Assembly (NCBI GenBank): GCA_020850325.1
Contig: JADZEW010000008.1
Location: 248,001 to 312,000, forward strand
From: Methanoregulaceae archaeon
GTDB taxonomy: Bacteria; Armatimonadota; Fimbriimonadia; Fimbriimonadales; Fimbriimonadaceae
Direction: 5' to 3'
DNA: 64,000 nt
Position numbers and translations under genes: made by a program
The notes under the pieces: generated by a model
Database searches by the model: none
What the model was told of the DNA's origin: nothing
What the model saw: only the letters and a program-made list of their open reading frames with translations
Shown: one piece after another, positions 26,083-34,572 of the stretch
Numbering within the stretch: the first letter of the stretch is position 1
Layout of the letters: each line of letters begins with the position of its first letter

Positions 26083-26331
26083 CTAGCATCCCTCATAGAA
26101 CATTGAGATCAAGCAGATGGCAAACAGCGATAGAAAGCCGTAGCGCAAGAGCCGAAATCCAAGGTCCTCGTCGACCTTGGTCGACCACCCATGGCGAATG
26201 CCTGTGTAAAACGTCGTTGGTTGCGGCGGAGGCGACTCCAGCGGGCACGATCGAGCGCACTCACGACAGTTCGCTCCAGAGTTTGCGGTTCCGCAGTCCG
26301 GGCAAATCCAAGGGCTCGAAAACTCGGCCAT
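26083..26331 (-). CDS. Zinc-ribbon membrane miniprotein A
   Basis: An 82-residue protein with a zinc-ribbon-like head, PWICPDCGTANSGANCRECAR, in which two C-x2-C pairs are spaced by 9 residues, and a C-terminal transmembrane helix (FRLLRYGFLSLFAICLISMFY). The ATG at 26331 directly precedes the ribbon; the frame is open to 26415, but that extension has no counterpart in the neighbouring paralogue. It is a paralogue of the next gene upstream in transcription order. Tail-anchored zinc-ribbon proteins of this type are widespread and mostly uncharacterised. Confidence 0.65.
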   Translation of the reverse strand: MAEFSSPWICPDCGTANSGANCRECARSCPLESPPPQPTTFYTGIRHGWSTKVDEDLGFRLLRYGFLSLFAICLISMFYEGC

Positions 26332-26396
26332 CTGATGTAAGAACGGGCGGCTACCCAAGTTGGCTGCCGCAGACCGGCCATCACGGAGTAAAGCCT

Positions 26397-26624
26397 CTAC
26401 GGCCTGTTCATACATGGCCCGACGATGACGATGATGGCCACAACCAAGATGGTCAAGAAAACGCGCGCGACCATGCGTGAGAGGGGATCCCCTTGCTTAA
26501 GCCCCTGGAACCAGAACATGGGCTCGACCGAACCGGCACGACAAGGCGGAGTCGCACCGCATGCGCTACAGATTCCCCCGGCATTGGGGCTACCGCAATC
26601 CGGGCAGATCCAGGGCTCAGGCAT
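26397..26624 (-). CDS. Zinc-ribbon membrane miniprotein B
   Basis: A 75-residue paralogue of the neighbouring gene. It starts MPEPWICPDCGSPNAGGICSACG, with two C-x2-C pairs, then a proline- and cysteine-containing linker and a C-terminal transmembrane helix (FLTILVVAIIVIVGP). The ATG at 26624 was chosen over the in-frame ATG at 26642 because it aligns with the paralogue. The tandem arrangement suggests local duplication followed by strong divergence outside the ribbon. Confidence 0.65.
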   Translation of the reverse strand: MPEPWICPDCGSPNAGGICSACGATPPCRAGSVEPMFWFQGLKQGDPLSRMVARVFLTILVVAIIVIVGPCMNRP

Positions 26625-26632
26625 AAAGCTGG

Positions 26633-26658
26633 CTCCCCACACGAACGCATGTGGGGAG
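26633..26658. terminator. Perfect 9-bp hairpin between minus-strand genes, no U tract
   Basis: CTCCCCACA (26633-26641) pairs with TGTGGGGAG (26650-26658) around an eight-base loop. It lies just downstream of the Gly/Gln-rich protein gene (stop at 26672, minus strand), where a terminator is expected, but only a short CTTTA follows the stem on that strand. Confidence 0.45.
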
Positions 26659-26671
26659 ATGTCCGTTGAAC

Positions 26672-28006
26672 TTACCGACGCCAGCTGGTGCGGAAGTCCG
26701 TGATGATGAACCCGTACCGGTCCTCTTCGAGGCGGTAGTTGTGATACACCGACGAGCGGCGTCCCCAGGGGTCCGTGTACTCGTGGCGCGCGGTCACCTG
26801 AATCTCATCTCGCCACGTCCTCACGCGCTCGATCTCGTAGCGCATGGTTCGCGTGGTCTCGATGTTGTCCAGCATCAGGTCATAGAAGTCGTCCGCCTCC
26901 AATGAGTAGGCGTAGGTGTCATCCATGTAGATGTTGATCCGGCCCCGGCGCGGAATCAACCGGCCGAGAGCCCGGCGGTCGCGCCGCTCGAACGCGTTCA
27001 CGAGATCGCCAAGCGCCTCATCGACGTAGTTCGATCCGCGATCGTTACCCCAGTCCCAGCCGCTGCGGTTGTTGCGGTTCCAGTTGTAGTTGTTGCCGTT
27101 GTCCCAGTTCCACGACGTGTTGCCGATGTAGAAGATCCGCGTCAGCGACACGTAGCCGGGGAGGTGGGGGTAGTAGTACCACGGCGAGAACGAGCAGTTG
27201 TTGCTGTAAGGCGAGAACGAGTAGTGCGGATAGTAGAAGTTGTCGTCGCGCCAGTCTCGGTAGTAGCTGGTGTAGCCGTCGCGGAACCGCGTGTTCACGC
27301 GGACCTGCTCCGAGCGCAAAACCTGGCTCATGATCGATCCCTTCTGGAGGATCGTCGTCGGGGCTTGGCCGATCTCAAAGCGGTCACCGCGGTTGTTGGT
27401 GCTGCCGTAGCTGGTGCCACCCAGCCGTCCGCGATCGGTGCCCTTGCCAAGCGAGCCCTGCCCACGATTCGTGGTGTTGCCGCTCTGTCCAAAGCCGCCG
27501 GAGGTTCCTTGGCCCTTGTTGCCGAGGCCGCTGTTGCCGCTGCCTTGACTCCCGAAGCCGCCGCCGGAGTTGCCCTGACCCTTGTTTCCGAGGCCACCGC
27601 CTTGGTTGCCCTTGCTCTGGCCGCCGGAACCTTGGTTGCCGAGTCCGCCGCCGGTGCCGCCGCTGCCTTGGCCCTTGTTCCCTAAGCCGCCGCCGCCCTG
27701 GTTACCCTTGGTTTGACCGCCGCCCTGGTTGCCCAGACCGCCGCCACCACCCTGGTTGCCTTGACCCTTATTGCCAACGCCGCCGCCTTGGCCCTTGCTT
27801 TGGCCGCCGGAACCCTGATTACCCAGTCCGCCACCACCGCCTCCGCCTTTGCTTTGACCGCCGGAACCCTGGTTACCCAGTCCGCCGCCTCCGCCTTGGT
27901 TACCCTTGCCCTTGCCCTGTCCGCCGGTTTGGGTGCTTTGAGCGGCAACGCTCGAGAACGCGAGCGCGATGATACTCATGGCTGAAATCGTGCGAAACCA
28001 ACTCAT
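26672..28006 (-). CDS. Secreted Gly/Gln/Asn-rich low-complexity protein with a C-terminal globular domain
   Basis: A 444-residue protein with a signal peptide (MSWFRTISAMSIIALAFSSVAAQ). Residues 25-190 are a low-complexity repeat of units such as GGGLGNQGSGGQSKG and GNKGQGNQGG, almost only Gly, Asn, Gln, Ser and Lys. A linker leads to a C-terminal domain of about 240 residues rich in Tyr, Trp, Asn, Arg and Asp, with a tyrosine-rich stretch (YYRDWRDDNFYYPHYSF). The final 110 residues look like a small folded domain, ending in YGFIITDFRTSWRR. It may be a flexible or self-associating extracellular protein. No family is recognised for the C-terminal part. A GAGGAG ribosome binding site precedes the ATG. 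Confidence 0.78.
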   Translation of the reverse strand: MSWFRTISAMSIIALAFSSVAAQSTQTGGQGKGKGNQGGGGGLGNQGSGGQSKGGGGGGGLGNQGSGGQSKGQGGGVGNKGQGNQGGGGGLGNQGGGQTKGNQGGGGLGNKGQGSGGTGGGLGNQGSGGQSKGNQGGGLGNKGQGNSGGGFGSQGSGNSGLGNKGQGTSGGFGQSGNTTNRGQGSLGKGTDRGRLGGTSYGSTNNRGDRFEIGQAPTTILQKGSIMSQVLRSEQVRVNTRFRDGYTSYYRDWRDDNFYYPHYSFSPYSNNCSFSPWYYYPHLPGYVSLTRIFYIGNTSWNWDNGNNYNWNRNNRSGWDWGNDRGSNYVDEALGDLVNAFERRDRRALGRLIPRRGRINIYMDDTYAYSLEADDFYDLMLDNIETTRTMRYEIERVRTWRDEIQVTARHEYTDPWGRRSSVYHNYRLEEDRYGFIITDFRTSWRR

Positions 28007-28066
28007 TGTTTGATGGACTCCTCTACCGTGTGTTTGACGAGCGCGACGGTGCCGCGTTTCATTCAG

Positions 28067-28621
28067 TTAAAACTGGACTTTGACCGCTTCGCGTTCCACC
28101 GGGTTCTCGATGAGGAACAGTTCGCGCGGCTTGAATCCGCCCGCCGACGCGAAGATGCTCGAGGGGAAGGTCTCCAGCTTCGTGTTGTACGCGGTGGTGG
28201 CGTCGTTGTAATACTGACGCGAGAACGAGATTTTGTCCTCGGTGCCTCGCAGCTCGTCCTGCAGGTTCAACATGTTCGCGCTGCTCTTGAGGTCAGGATA
28301 CGCCTCGGCGAGTCCGAAGAGGCCGGTCAGCGCTGCACCGACTGCGGCTTCCGCGGTGGCTTTCTCACCGACCGTCTTGGCGGAAAGCGCTTGATTGCGG
28401 GCTTGAATCACTCTCTCAAGGGTGTCCTTCTCGTGAGCCATGTAGGCCTTGACGGTTTCCACCAAGTTGGGAATCAGGTCGTAGCGCCGCTTCAGCTGCA
28501 CCTCGATCTGGGCCCAAGCGTTGGCGGAGCGCTGCCTCGCGGTCACAAGACCGTTATACATAGCGATTGCCCCGAACAGAATCAGGACGAGAACGACGAT
28601 GATGATAATCAGCGGGGCCAT
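28067..28621 (-). CDS. lemA: LemA family protein
   Basis: A 184-residue membrane protein with one N-terminal helix (APLIIIIVVLVLILFGAIAMYNGLV). It is followed by the family hallmark ANAWAQIEVQLKRRYDLIPNLV and the motif YPDLKSSANMLNLQDELRGTEDKI, then an all-helical domain. LemA proteins have no established biochemical function. They are often near TPM-domain or M48 peptidase genes, neither of which is present here. The gene lies between a lipoprotein gene and the low-complexity protein gene on the same strand. Confidence 0.93.
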   Translation of the reverse strand: MAPLIIIIVVLVLILFGAIAMYNGLVTARQRSANAWAQIEVQLKRRYDLIPNLVETVKAYMAHEKDTLERVIQARNQALSAKTVGEKATAEAAVGAALTGLFGLAEAYPDLKSSANMLNLQDELRGTEDKISFSRQYYNDATTAYNTKLETFPSSIFASAGGFKPRELFLIENPVEREAVKVQF

Positions 28622-28642
28622 GGAGTCACCTCTAACGGGTTG

Positions 28643-29062
28643 CTACGGTTTACGGGCGGGGTTTGCTTCAGGTTTCGGCGTTAGTCGCAAAGGTGTCGGG
28701 TCGGGACCTCGGGGATCGGTGAAGATGAGGTCGTTGCCGTCGAACTCGGCGTAGGATCCTTCGCCGAGCAGGGACTCCCCTTCGGAGGGGATCAAATCTC
28801 GTCCCGCCGCTTGTTGGGGAATAAAGGTGATCCGCTTGCCGTCGACTTCGTACTCGCCCTCGACGGGCAGCGAGTGGATGATGACCGAATAGCGCCCGGT
28901 GCGTTCGAGCTTTAACTCGACGCGTCCGGCCGTGCCGACAATGTGCTCTGGCCCATCAAGTTTGCGCGACCCGACCCACGTTCCCTCGAACCCAGGTTTT
29001 GCGCAACCGGCCAGCCAAGCCGCCAGCCCGACCGCCATAATGAATCGGATGGCCGCGATCAC
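28643..29062 (-). CDS. Small lipoprotein
   Basis: A 139-residue protein with a lipoprotein signal ending in a lipobox, LAGC at residues 17-20, after an Arg-containing n-region ([11 protein letters not shown]). The mature part has about 120 residues and looks like a beta-sheet protein ([43 protein letters not shown]), close to small lipocalin-like or META-like domains. The GTG at 29062 keeps the positively charged n-region; the ATG at 29038 would give a very short uncharged signal. The start region overlaps the start of divergent purL by about 14 bases. Confidence 0.68.
   Translation of the reverse strand: MIAAIRFIMAVGLAAWLAGCAKPGFEGTWVGSRKLDGPEHIVGTAGRVELKLERTGRYSVIIHSLPVEGEYEVDGKRITFIPQQAAGRDLIPSEGESLLGEGSYAEFDGNDLIFTDPRGPDPTPLRLTPKPEANPARKP
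29036..29041 (+). promoter_or_regulatory. Probable -10 element for purL, leaderless
   Basis: CATAAT at 29036-29041 is followed after seven bases by the purL ATG at 29049. There is no ribosome binding site between them. The next in-frame ATG upstream, at 29040, overlaps this hexamer, which makes 29049 the better start. Confidence 0.45.
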
Positions 29063-31286
29063 GCCCGAAGTCTACTCCTCCATGGGCCTGAACGATTTCG
29101 AGTACGAGCGCATTGTGTCGCTCCTCGGTCGGGAACCCACAATCACCGAACTCGGCATGTTCTCCGTTATGTGGAGCGAGCATTGCGGCTACAAGTACAG
29201 CCGCCCGGTACTGGCGCTCTTTAAGAAGTACAAAGAAGCCATGGAGGGCGAGGGGCATGAAAATGCGGGCGTCGTCGACATTGGCGACGGCTGGGGAGTG
29301 ACCATGAAGGTCGAATCCCACAACCACCCCAGCGCGGTCGAACCGTATCAGGGGGCGGCGACCGGCGTCGGCGGCATCATCCGCGACATCTTGACCATGG
29401 GTGCGCGCCCGATCGCCGCACTGAACTCGCTGCGTTTCGGACCGATTGTGCCCGACGGCACGACCCCCGATGCGGTTGTTCGGCGCAATCGCTACCTCTT
29501 CGAGCATGTGGTGGCGGGTATCGCGGGTTACGGAAACTGCGTGGGTGTTCCGACGGTCGGTGGGGAAGTGAACTTCCACCCGCGCTACTCGGGGAATCCG
29601 CTGGTCAACGCGATGTGCGTGGGGATGCTTCGGCTGGATGAGATCACTACCGCGGCCGCGCAGGGCGACGGAAATCCCGTCATCTATATCGGTTCGGCAA
29701 CGGGCAAAGACGGAATCCACGGGGCAAGCTTCGCCAGCAAGAAGCTCAAGGACGACGCGGTCGAGGATCGGCCCAACGTCCAGATCGGCGATCCGTTCGC
29801 GGAGAAGCTTCTTATTGAGGGGACTCTAGAGGCGCTCAAGACGGGTGCGATCGTCGCCATTCAGGACATGGGCGCGGCGGGCCTGACGTGCTCGACCGTT
29901 GAGATGTCGAGCAAGGGCGGCGTTGGCATGGAGATCGATCTCGACAAGGTTCCAATGCGCGAAAGCGATATGAGCGCCTACGAGCTGATGCTGAGCGAGA
30001 GCCAGGAGCGGATGCTTGCGGTTGCCGAGAAGGGCCGCGAACAGGAAGTGCTCGACGTGTTTCGCAAGTGGGGGCTCAAGGCCGAGGTCATCGGCTACGT
30101 AAATGAACAGGGCGAGACCACGGTGCGGCGAAACGGTGAAGTTGCGGCGAGCCTCGATGCGACCTTCCTGACCGACCACTGCCCGACCTACGTGCCACCG
30201 TTCGAGGTGCCGGGTTATCACCTTGCTGCCCAACGCTTCGTGCTCGACCGAATCCCCGATGCGGATTCGCATCAGAGCCTGCTGACGCTGCTTGCGGCTC
30301 CGAACATCGCCAGCAAACGGTGGGTGTACCAGCAGTACGACCAGCAAGTACAGACCCAGACCGTCGTGTTGCCTGGCCACGGCGATGCCGCAGTCGTTGC
30401 GCCCCGAGGGACGACGAAGGGGCTGGCCCTTACGCTCGATGGCAACGCTCGCCACGTGTATCTGCATCCCTACGTGGGCGGCCTGAGAGCGGTTTGTGAA
30501 GCCGCGCGGAACGTCGCTTGTGTGGGTGCGCGTCCGGTGGCGGTCACCGATGGCCTCAACTACGGCAACCCGCAGCGCCCGCACGTGTATTGGCAGTTCA
30601 AAGAGTCCGTACTTGGCATCGCCGAGGCGTGCGAGGTGATGGATACGCCGGTGATCTCCGGCAACGTGAGCTTCTACAACGAGAGCGATCTCGGTGAGGT
30701 CCTGCCGACGCCGCTCATCGGAATGCTGGGCGTCCTCGAACGAGCCGACCGGGCCGTCGGCCATCGGGTCTACGGGGGACTCCAACTCGGGGTCATCGAA
30801 GTGCCGTTGCCGGAGGATCCGCAAGCCGGGCTCGGCGGCAGCGAGTACTTGGCCGCAGTCCACGGGATCGAAGACGGGCTCCCTACGGCTCCCGACGTGC
30901 AGGGTGAAAAGCGCCTGTGCAAGTCGCTGATCCAGTTGATCGAGCGGGGCGTGATCGCCGGGGCGCACGACGTGTCCGATGGCGGCATTGCGGTGGCTCT
31001 CGCTGAGATTGCGGTGAGCAGCTCAATCGGGATCGTCGCCAAGCTCCCGACCGAAGGTAGGCGAGATGAAGCGTTCTACTCAGAGGCTCCAGGCCGGGTC
31101 ATCGTGGCGTTTGACCGCGAGGTCGGCGACGAGATCGCAGAGTTCGTGCGTGAGTCGGAACTGCGTTGGTGGGAACTTGGCGCTACTGTGGCTTTTTCAG
31201 ACGTCTTAGAGATAGACGGTGTCCGTTGGTCATTGTCAGAGTTGGTCGATGCGTTTGAGGGCTCGATCCCTCGTGCGATGGCTTAG
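29049..31286 (+). CDS. purL: Phosphoribosylformylglycinamidine synthase subunit PurL
   Basis: PurL is the ATP-dependent synthetase subunit of FGAM synthase, the fourth step of de novo purine synthesis, working with PurQ and PurS. The 745-residue protein is the short subunit type. Landmarks are [13 protein letters not shown] near the N-terminus, [23 protein letters not shown], the GQ-like [16 protein letters not shown] stretch and, in the second half, [14 protein letters not shown]. The ATG at 29049 begins just before the family N-terminus; the open frame extends upstream to 28899 without family similarity. purQ and purS are not in the window. Confidence 0.95.
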   Translation: MAAITPEVYSSMGLNDFEYERIVSLLGREPTITELGMFSVMWSEHCGYKYSRPVLALFKKYKEAMEGEGHENAGVVDIGDGWGVTMKVESHNHPSAVEPYQGAATGVGGIIRDILTMGARPIAALNSLRFGPIVPDGTTPDAVVRRNRYLFEHVVAGIAGYGNCVGVPTVGGEVNFHPRYSGNPLVNAMCVGMLRLDEITTAAAQGDGNPVIYIGSATGKDGIHGASFASKKLKDDAVEDRPNVQIGDPFAEKLLIEGTLEALKTGAIVAIQDMGAAGLTCSTVEMSSKGGVGMEIDLDKVPMRESDMSAYELMLSESQERMLAVAEKGREQEVLDVFRKWGLKAEVIGYVNEQGETTVRRNGEVAASLDATFLTDHCPTYVPPFEVPGYHLAAQRFVLDRIPDADSHQSLLTLLAAPNIASKRWVYQQYDQQVQTQTVVLPGHGDAAVVAPRGTTKGLALTLDGNARHVYLHPYVGGLRAVCEAARNVACVGARPVAVTDGLNYGNPQRPHVYWQFKESVLGIAEACEVMDTPVISGNVSFYNESDLGEVLPTPLIGMLGVLERADRAVGHRVYGGLQLGVIEVPLPEDPQAGLGGSEYLAAVHGIEDGLPTAPDVQGEKRLCKSLIQLIERGVIAGAHDVSDGGIAVALAEIAVSSSIGIVAKLPTEGRRDEAFYSEAPGRVIVAFDREVGDEIAEFVRESELRWWELGATVAFSDVLEIDGVRWSLSELVDAFEGSIPRAMA

Positions 31287-31329
31287 GGTCTGGCATGCAA
31301 TGTGCATCAGAGAGGCTAGTAGGAATCAT

Positions 31330-32775
31330 ATGAAGCGGTTGTTGATCATTGCGTTGGCGGTAGCCTCATTCAGCTCGGTATGGGCGCAGACTCCACCGGT
31401 TGATCGGGAAGTTCAAAAGAAGGTCATCGCCGCCGCCGACATGTACAAGTCCGGAAGCGTCGATGCCGCCCTAAAAGCCTTCGAAGAGCTGTACGCGGCT
31501 CATCCTGAAAACAGTGATGTCCTTGCCTGGCTTGGCTTCCTTTACCTTCGGGCGGAGCGGGCTCAAGAAGCGGCACCGATTCTCGAAAAGGCGCTGATCG
31601 CCAAACCGAGCAGTATCGACGTCCTCAACAACCTCGGCAATGTCCGTCAGCGGCTGGGTGACGATGAGCGGGCGGCCACGTGCTACGAGCGGATTACCGA
31701 GATCGACCCCAAGATGTTCGAGGGTTGGTACAACTTGGGCAACATACGGCTCCGGCTGGGAAAAATCGACTCAGCCCTGACTGCGTACACGAAGGCGGCC
31801 GAACTTCGCCCCACCGATCCCTTCATCTACAACAATATCGGCGTCGCTTACGAGCGGCAGAAGAAGCTCGATGTTGCGGCACAGTCGTTCGTCAAGGCGG
31901 CGAATCTGCGTCAGGATAACGTGGTGTTCGCCAAGAACGCAGGCATCACCCTCGCGAAGGTGCGCCAGTTTGAGCAGGCGATCCCCTACCTTGAGCGTGC
32001 CCTCAAGCTCGATCCGAACGACAGTTCGGTGGCGCTGACGCTGGCGGATTCCTACTCGAAACTTGCACGACGCGATGACGCCTTGCGGGTCTATGAGTCA
32101 TCGCAGAACCTGCTGAACACCAACGCGGCGTTCTGGTTCAACCTCGGCGTGCTGCGAGATCAAAAGGGCGACACCGCAGGAGCGGAGGCAGCCTACAATC
32201 GCACATTGGAAATCAATGCGTCGGATCTGGACGCGTTGAACAACTTGGGTCTGCTCCAGTTCCGTACGGGACGCTTCGACGACGCAACGAAGACGTTTGA
32301 GAAGTTGGTCAGCCTCAACCCGACCAGCCGTGACGCGAAGCTGAATCTCGCTGCGGCCGCGGCCAAGACTTCAGATTATGATCGAGCCGTACCGTTATGG
32401 CGCGAGCACCTTCGCTCGGATCCGACGCGGGTGGACATCCGCGTGAGCCTGGCCAACGCGCTTTGGATCACCGGGGACACGGAAGGGGCGGTTGCCCAGT
32501 TTAAGATCATCCTGAATGCTCAGCCGACCCAACCTGACGCCCTCAACGGCATGGGGCTCTTCCATCTGAAGAACTCGAAGCTTCCCGAAGCCGAGGCCAG
32601 CTTCCGCAAAGCGATCCAATCAAACACCCGGTTCGTGCAGGCTTACAACAACCTGGGCGTCGTGCTTGAGCGGTTGAACAAGAAGGCAGATGCGATCAAG
32701 ATCTGGGAACGGGGCCTTGCGATCGATCCGAAGAACAAGGAAATCACCGAGAATCTCTCGCGGGTTAAAGGCTAG
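31330..32775 (+). CDS. Secreted TPR repeat protein
   Basis: A 481-residue protein with a signal peptide (MKRLLIIALAVASFSSVWAQ) followed by about twelve tetratricopeptide repeats covering the rest of the chain. Good examples are PSSIDVLNNLGNVRQRLGDD, FEGWYNLGNIRLRLG and FVQAYNNLGVVLERLNKK. TPR proteins mediate protein-protein contacts; this one is probably periplasmic or outer-membrane associated. The ATG at 31330 begins the signal peptide and follows AGGAAT; upstream in-frame starts lie in the purL end. It is 44 bases after purL and 16 bases before nadK, all on the plus strand. Confidence 0.88.
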   Translation: MKRLLIIALAVASFSSVWAQTPPVDREVQKKVIAAADMYKSGSVDAALKAFEELYAAHPENSDVLAWLGFLYLRAERAQEAAPILEKALIAKPSSIDVLNNLGNVRQRLGDDERAATCYERITEIDPKMFEGWYNLGNIRLRLGKIDSALTAYTKAAELRPTDPFIYNNIGVAYERQKKLDVAAQSFVKAANLRQDNVVFAKNAGITLAKVRQFEQAIPYLERALKLDPNDSSVALTLADSYSKLARRDDALRVYESSQNLLNTNAAFWFNLGVLRDQKGDTAGAEAAYNRTLEINASDLDALNNLGLLQFRTGRFDDATKTFEKLVSLNPTSRDAKLNLAAAAAKTSDYDRAVPLWREHLRSDPTRVDIRVSLANALWITGDTEGAVAQFKIILNAQPTQPDALNGMGLFHLKNSKLPEAEASFRKAIQSNTRFVQAYNNLGVVLERLNKKADAIKIWERGLAIDPKNKEITENLSRVKG

Positions 32776-32779
32776 CGGC

Positions 32780-32785
32780 TAAGAT
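32780..32785 (+). promoter_or_regulatory. Possible -10 element for nadK, leaderless
   Basis: TAAGAT at 32780-32785 lies six bases before the GTG start at 32792 and overlaps the end of the TPR gene region. No -35 is obvious. It matches the spacing of several other genes in the window. Confidence 0.35.
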
Positions 32786-32791
32786 AGAAGC

Positions 32792-33652
32792 GTGCGCATT
32801 CACTTTCTGGTGAACCCGAATCGCCTCGACGCGGTGCAGGCCGCGCGCGAGGCGATTTCCTTTGTTCGGGCCCAGCACGTGGAGGTCGCCACCGAACCCG
32901 AAACTGCCGAGATTCTCGACATCCCCGGATTGCATCGGGCGGAACTCGGTGTCGCCGACCTCATGATCACCTTCGGCGGCGATGGCACTCTGATTCGCGC
33001 CGCCGACTTCTGCGCCGAGCCGGGGACGCCGATTCTAGGGGTGTACTTCGGGCGGTTCGGCTTCGTTACTCAATGCCAGCCAAACGAAGTCAAGGTGAGC
33101 CTCAGCGAGTTCTTCGACGGTACTGCGAGGTTCGAGACTCGCATGATGCTCCAGGTGGACCTCCACCGGGGTGACGCCGTGATCGCGACGCTCCATGCGC
33201 TCAACGAAGTGACCCTGCAGCGCGCCACCACCGCTCGCATGCTGTCGTTCGAGGTCGAGGTCGATGCCCACTTTCTCACCTCCTATCCGGCCGATGGCGT
33301 CATTCTCAGCACCCCAACCGGATCGACGGCCTATAACCTCTCCGCGGGCGGGCCGGTGATCGATCCGCGAATGGAGTGTCTCACGCTGACCGCGCTTGCT
33401 CCGCACACCCTCAGTGCGCGGCCCCTCGTGCTCCGTCCAGATTCGACCGTGCGCCTACGGGTACAAAGCGTAGGCGACGCGATGCTGACTGCCGACAGCC
33501 ACACTCGCCTCCATATCCTGAGCGGAGACTACATCCAGGTGTCCCGCTCGCCTCGGGTAACCCGACTCATGTGTGTTGATTACGACGACTTCTTGACCAA
33601 GCTGGGCGAACGCCTCCTCTGGAGCCAGAGCATTCTCGGGAGCCAGCCATGA
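32792..33652 (+). CDS. nadK: NAD kinase
   Basis: NadK phosphorylates NAD to NADP. The 286-residue protein has the catalytic GGDGT motif (62-66, in FGGDGTLIRAADF), the conserved NEV region (ALNEVTLQR), the PTGSTAYNLSAGGP signature and the C-terminal beta-sandwich with LTALAPHTLSARPLVL. A GTG start at 32792 gives the usual N-terminus (MRIHFLVNPNR). The last four bases overlap the next gene as ATGA, so an ABC-transporter ATPase is co-translated with it. Confidence 0.94.
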   Translation: MRIHFLVNPNRLDAVQAAREAISFVRAQHVEVATEPETAEILDIPGLHRAELGVADLMITFGGDGTLIRAADFCAEPGTPILGVYFGRFGFVTQCQPNEVKVSLSEFFDGTARFETRMMLQVDLHRGDAVIATLHALNEVTLQRATTARMLSFEVEVDAHFLTSYPADGVILSTPTGSTAYNLSAGGPVIDPRMECLTLTALAPHTLSARPLVLRPDSTVRLRVQSVGDAMLTADSHTRLHILSGDYIQVSRSPRVTRLMCVDYDDFLTKLGERLLWSQSILGSQP

Positions 33653-34572
33653 GCGTGCTTTCGGTGCGCGACGTGCGCGTGGAGTTCATGTCGCCCGGAG
33701 GGGTCGTCCGCGCTCTCGACGGCGTTTCGCTGGACGTCGAAACCGGTGAGATTCTCGCGGTCGTGGGAGAGTCCGGCTGCGGAAAGACCACGCTCGCGCG
33801 GGCCGTGCTTGGGCTGCAGCCGATGTCGGCGGGGCAGATCACCCTCAATGGGCGCCTCGTGGAGGGAACCACCCGAACGATGGCCCGCGACGTGGGCATG
33901 GTTTGGCAGGATCCCTACGCTTCGCTTGACCCCCGCTGGCGGGTGAAGGATGCGATTACCGAAGCCGCCGATCTGGCGGGTGTTCCGGCTGACGCCGTCG
34001 AGTTGTTCGATCGGGTCGGGCTCGATCAGCGGTGGCTCGATCGCTTTCCGCACCAGCTCTCGGGCGGGCAGCGACAACGGGTCGCGATCGGACGCGCGTT
34101 GGCGGCCGAACCCCCACTAGTGATCTGCGACGAGCCTACCGCGGCACTCGATCTCTCGATCCGCGCGCAGATTTTGAACCTGCTGAAGACCATCCAGCGC
34201 GACCGCGGCTGCTCGTTCCTTTACATCTCTCACGACCTGACGACCGTACGTTTCCTCGCCGATCGGGTGGCGGTGATGTACTTGGGACGGATTGTGGAAA
34301 TGGGTGAGACCGAGGAAGTCTTCGAGAATCCGCGCCACCCGTACACGCGGGCATTGATGGACTCGGCGCTCACCCTCGACAACTTGATGACGCTGCCCGA
34401 GCCGGTACCGGGCGAACTCCCCGATCCGCGGGAGCGCTTCGTCGGCTGTCGGTTTGCCTCTCGGTGCGCATTCGCACAAGAGAAATGTCGCCGGGAGGAT
34501 CCTGTCCTCACCGGCGACATCCACCAGTATGCGTGCCACTTCCCGTTGGAGCCGGCTACCGTTTCCGCTTAA
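33649..34572 (+). CDS. Oligopeptide/dipeptide-type ABC transporter ATP-binding protein
   Basis: A 307-residue ATPase with Walker A GESGCGKTT (40-48), signature LSGGQRQR, Walker B LVICDEPTAALDLSIRAQ and the H-loop ISHD. The C-terminal extension contains a cysteine-rich patch (GCRFASRCAFAQEKC...YACHFP), typical of OppD/F and DppD/F proteins. The closest type is OppF/DppF. The partner ATPase, permeases and family-5 binding protein are absent from the window, so the rest of the transporter must be elsewhere. The end overlaps the convergent solute-binding-protein gene by 17 bases, but that protein is of the sugar-binding type and probably not a partner. Confidence 0.9.
   Translation: MSVLSVRDVRVEFMSPGGVVRALDGVSLDVETGEILAVVGESGCGKTTLARAVLGLQPMSAGQITLNGRLVEGTTRTMARDVGMVWQDPYASLDPRWRVKDAITEAADLAGVPADAVELFDRVGLDQRWLDRFPHQLSGGQRQRVAIGRALAAEPPLVICDEPTAALDLSIRAQILNLLKTIQRDRGCSFLYISHDLTTVRFLADRVAVMYLGRIVEMGETEEVFENPRHPYTRALMDSALTLDNLMTLPEPVPGELPDPRERFVGCRFASRCAFAQEKCRREDPVLTGDIHQYACHFPLEPATVSA

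Noticed and set aside
27164-27685. A plus-strand frame rich in Ala and Val
   Set aside because: It is the antisense of the Gly/Gln-rich repeat and has no ribosome binding site.
28899-29048. An extended purL N-terminus
   Set aside because: The extra 50 residues run over the divergent lipoprotein gene and match nothing in PurL.
34556-34572. ABC ATPase and binding protein as one transporter
   Set aside because: The ATPase is of the peptide type, the binding protein of the sugar type, and they are convergent.
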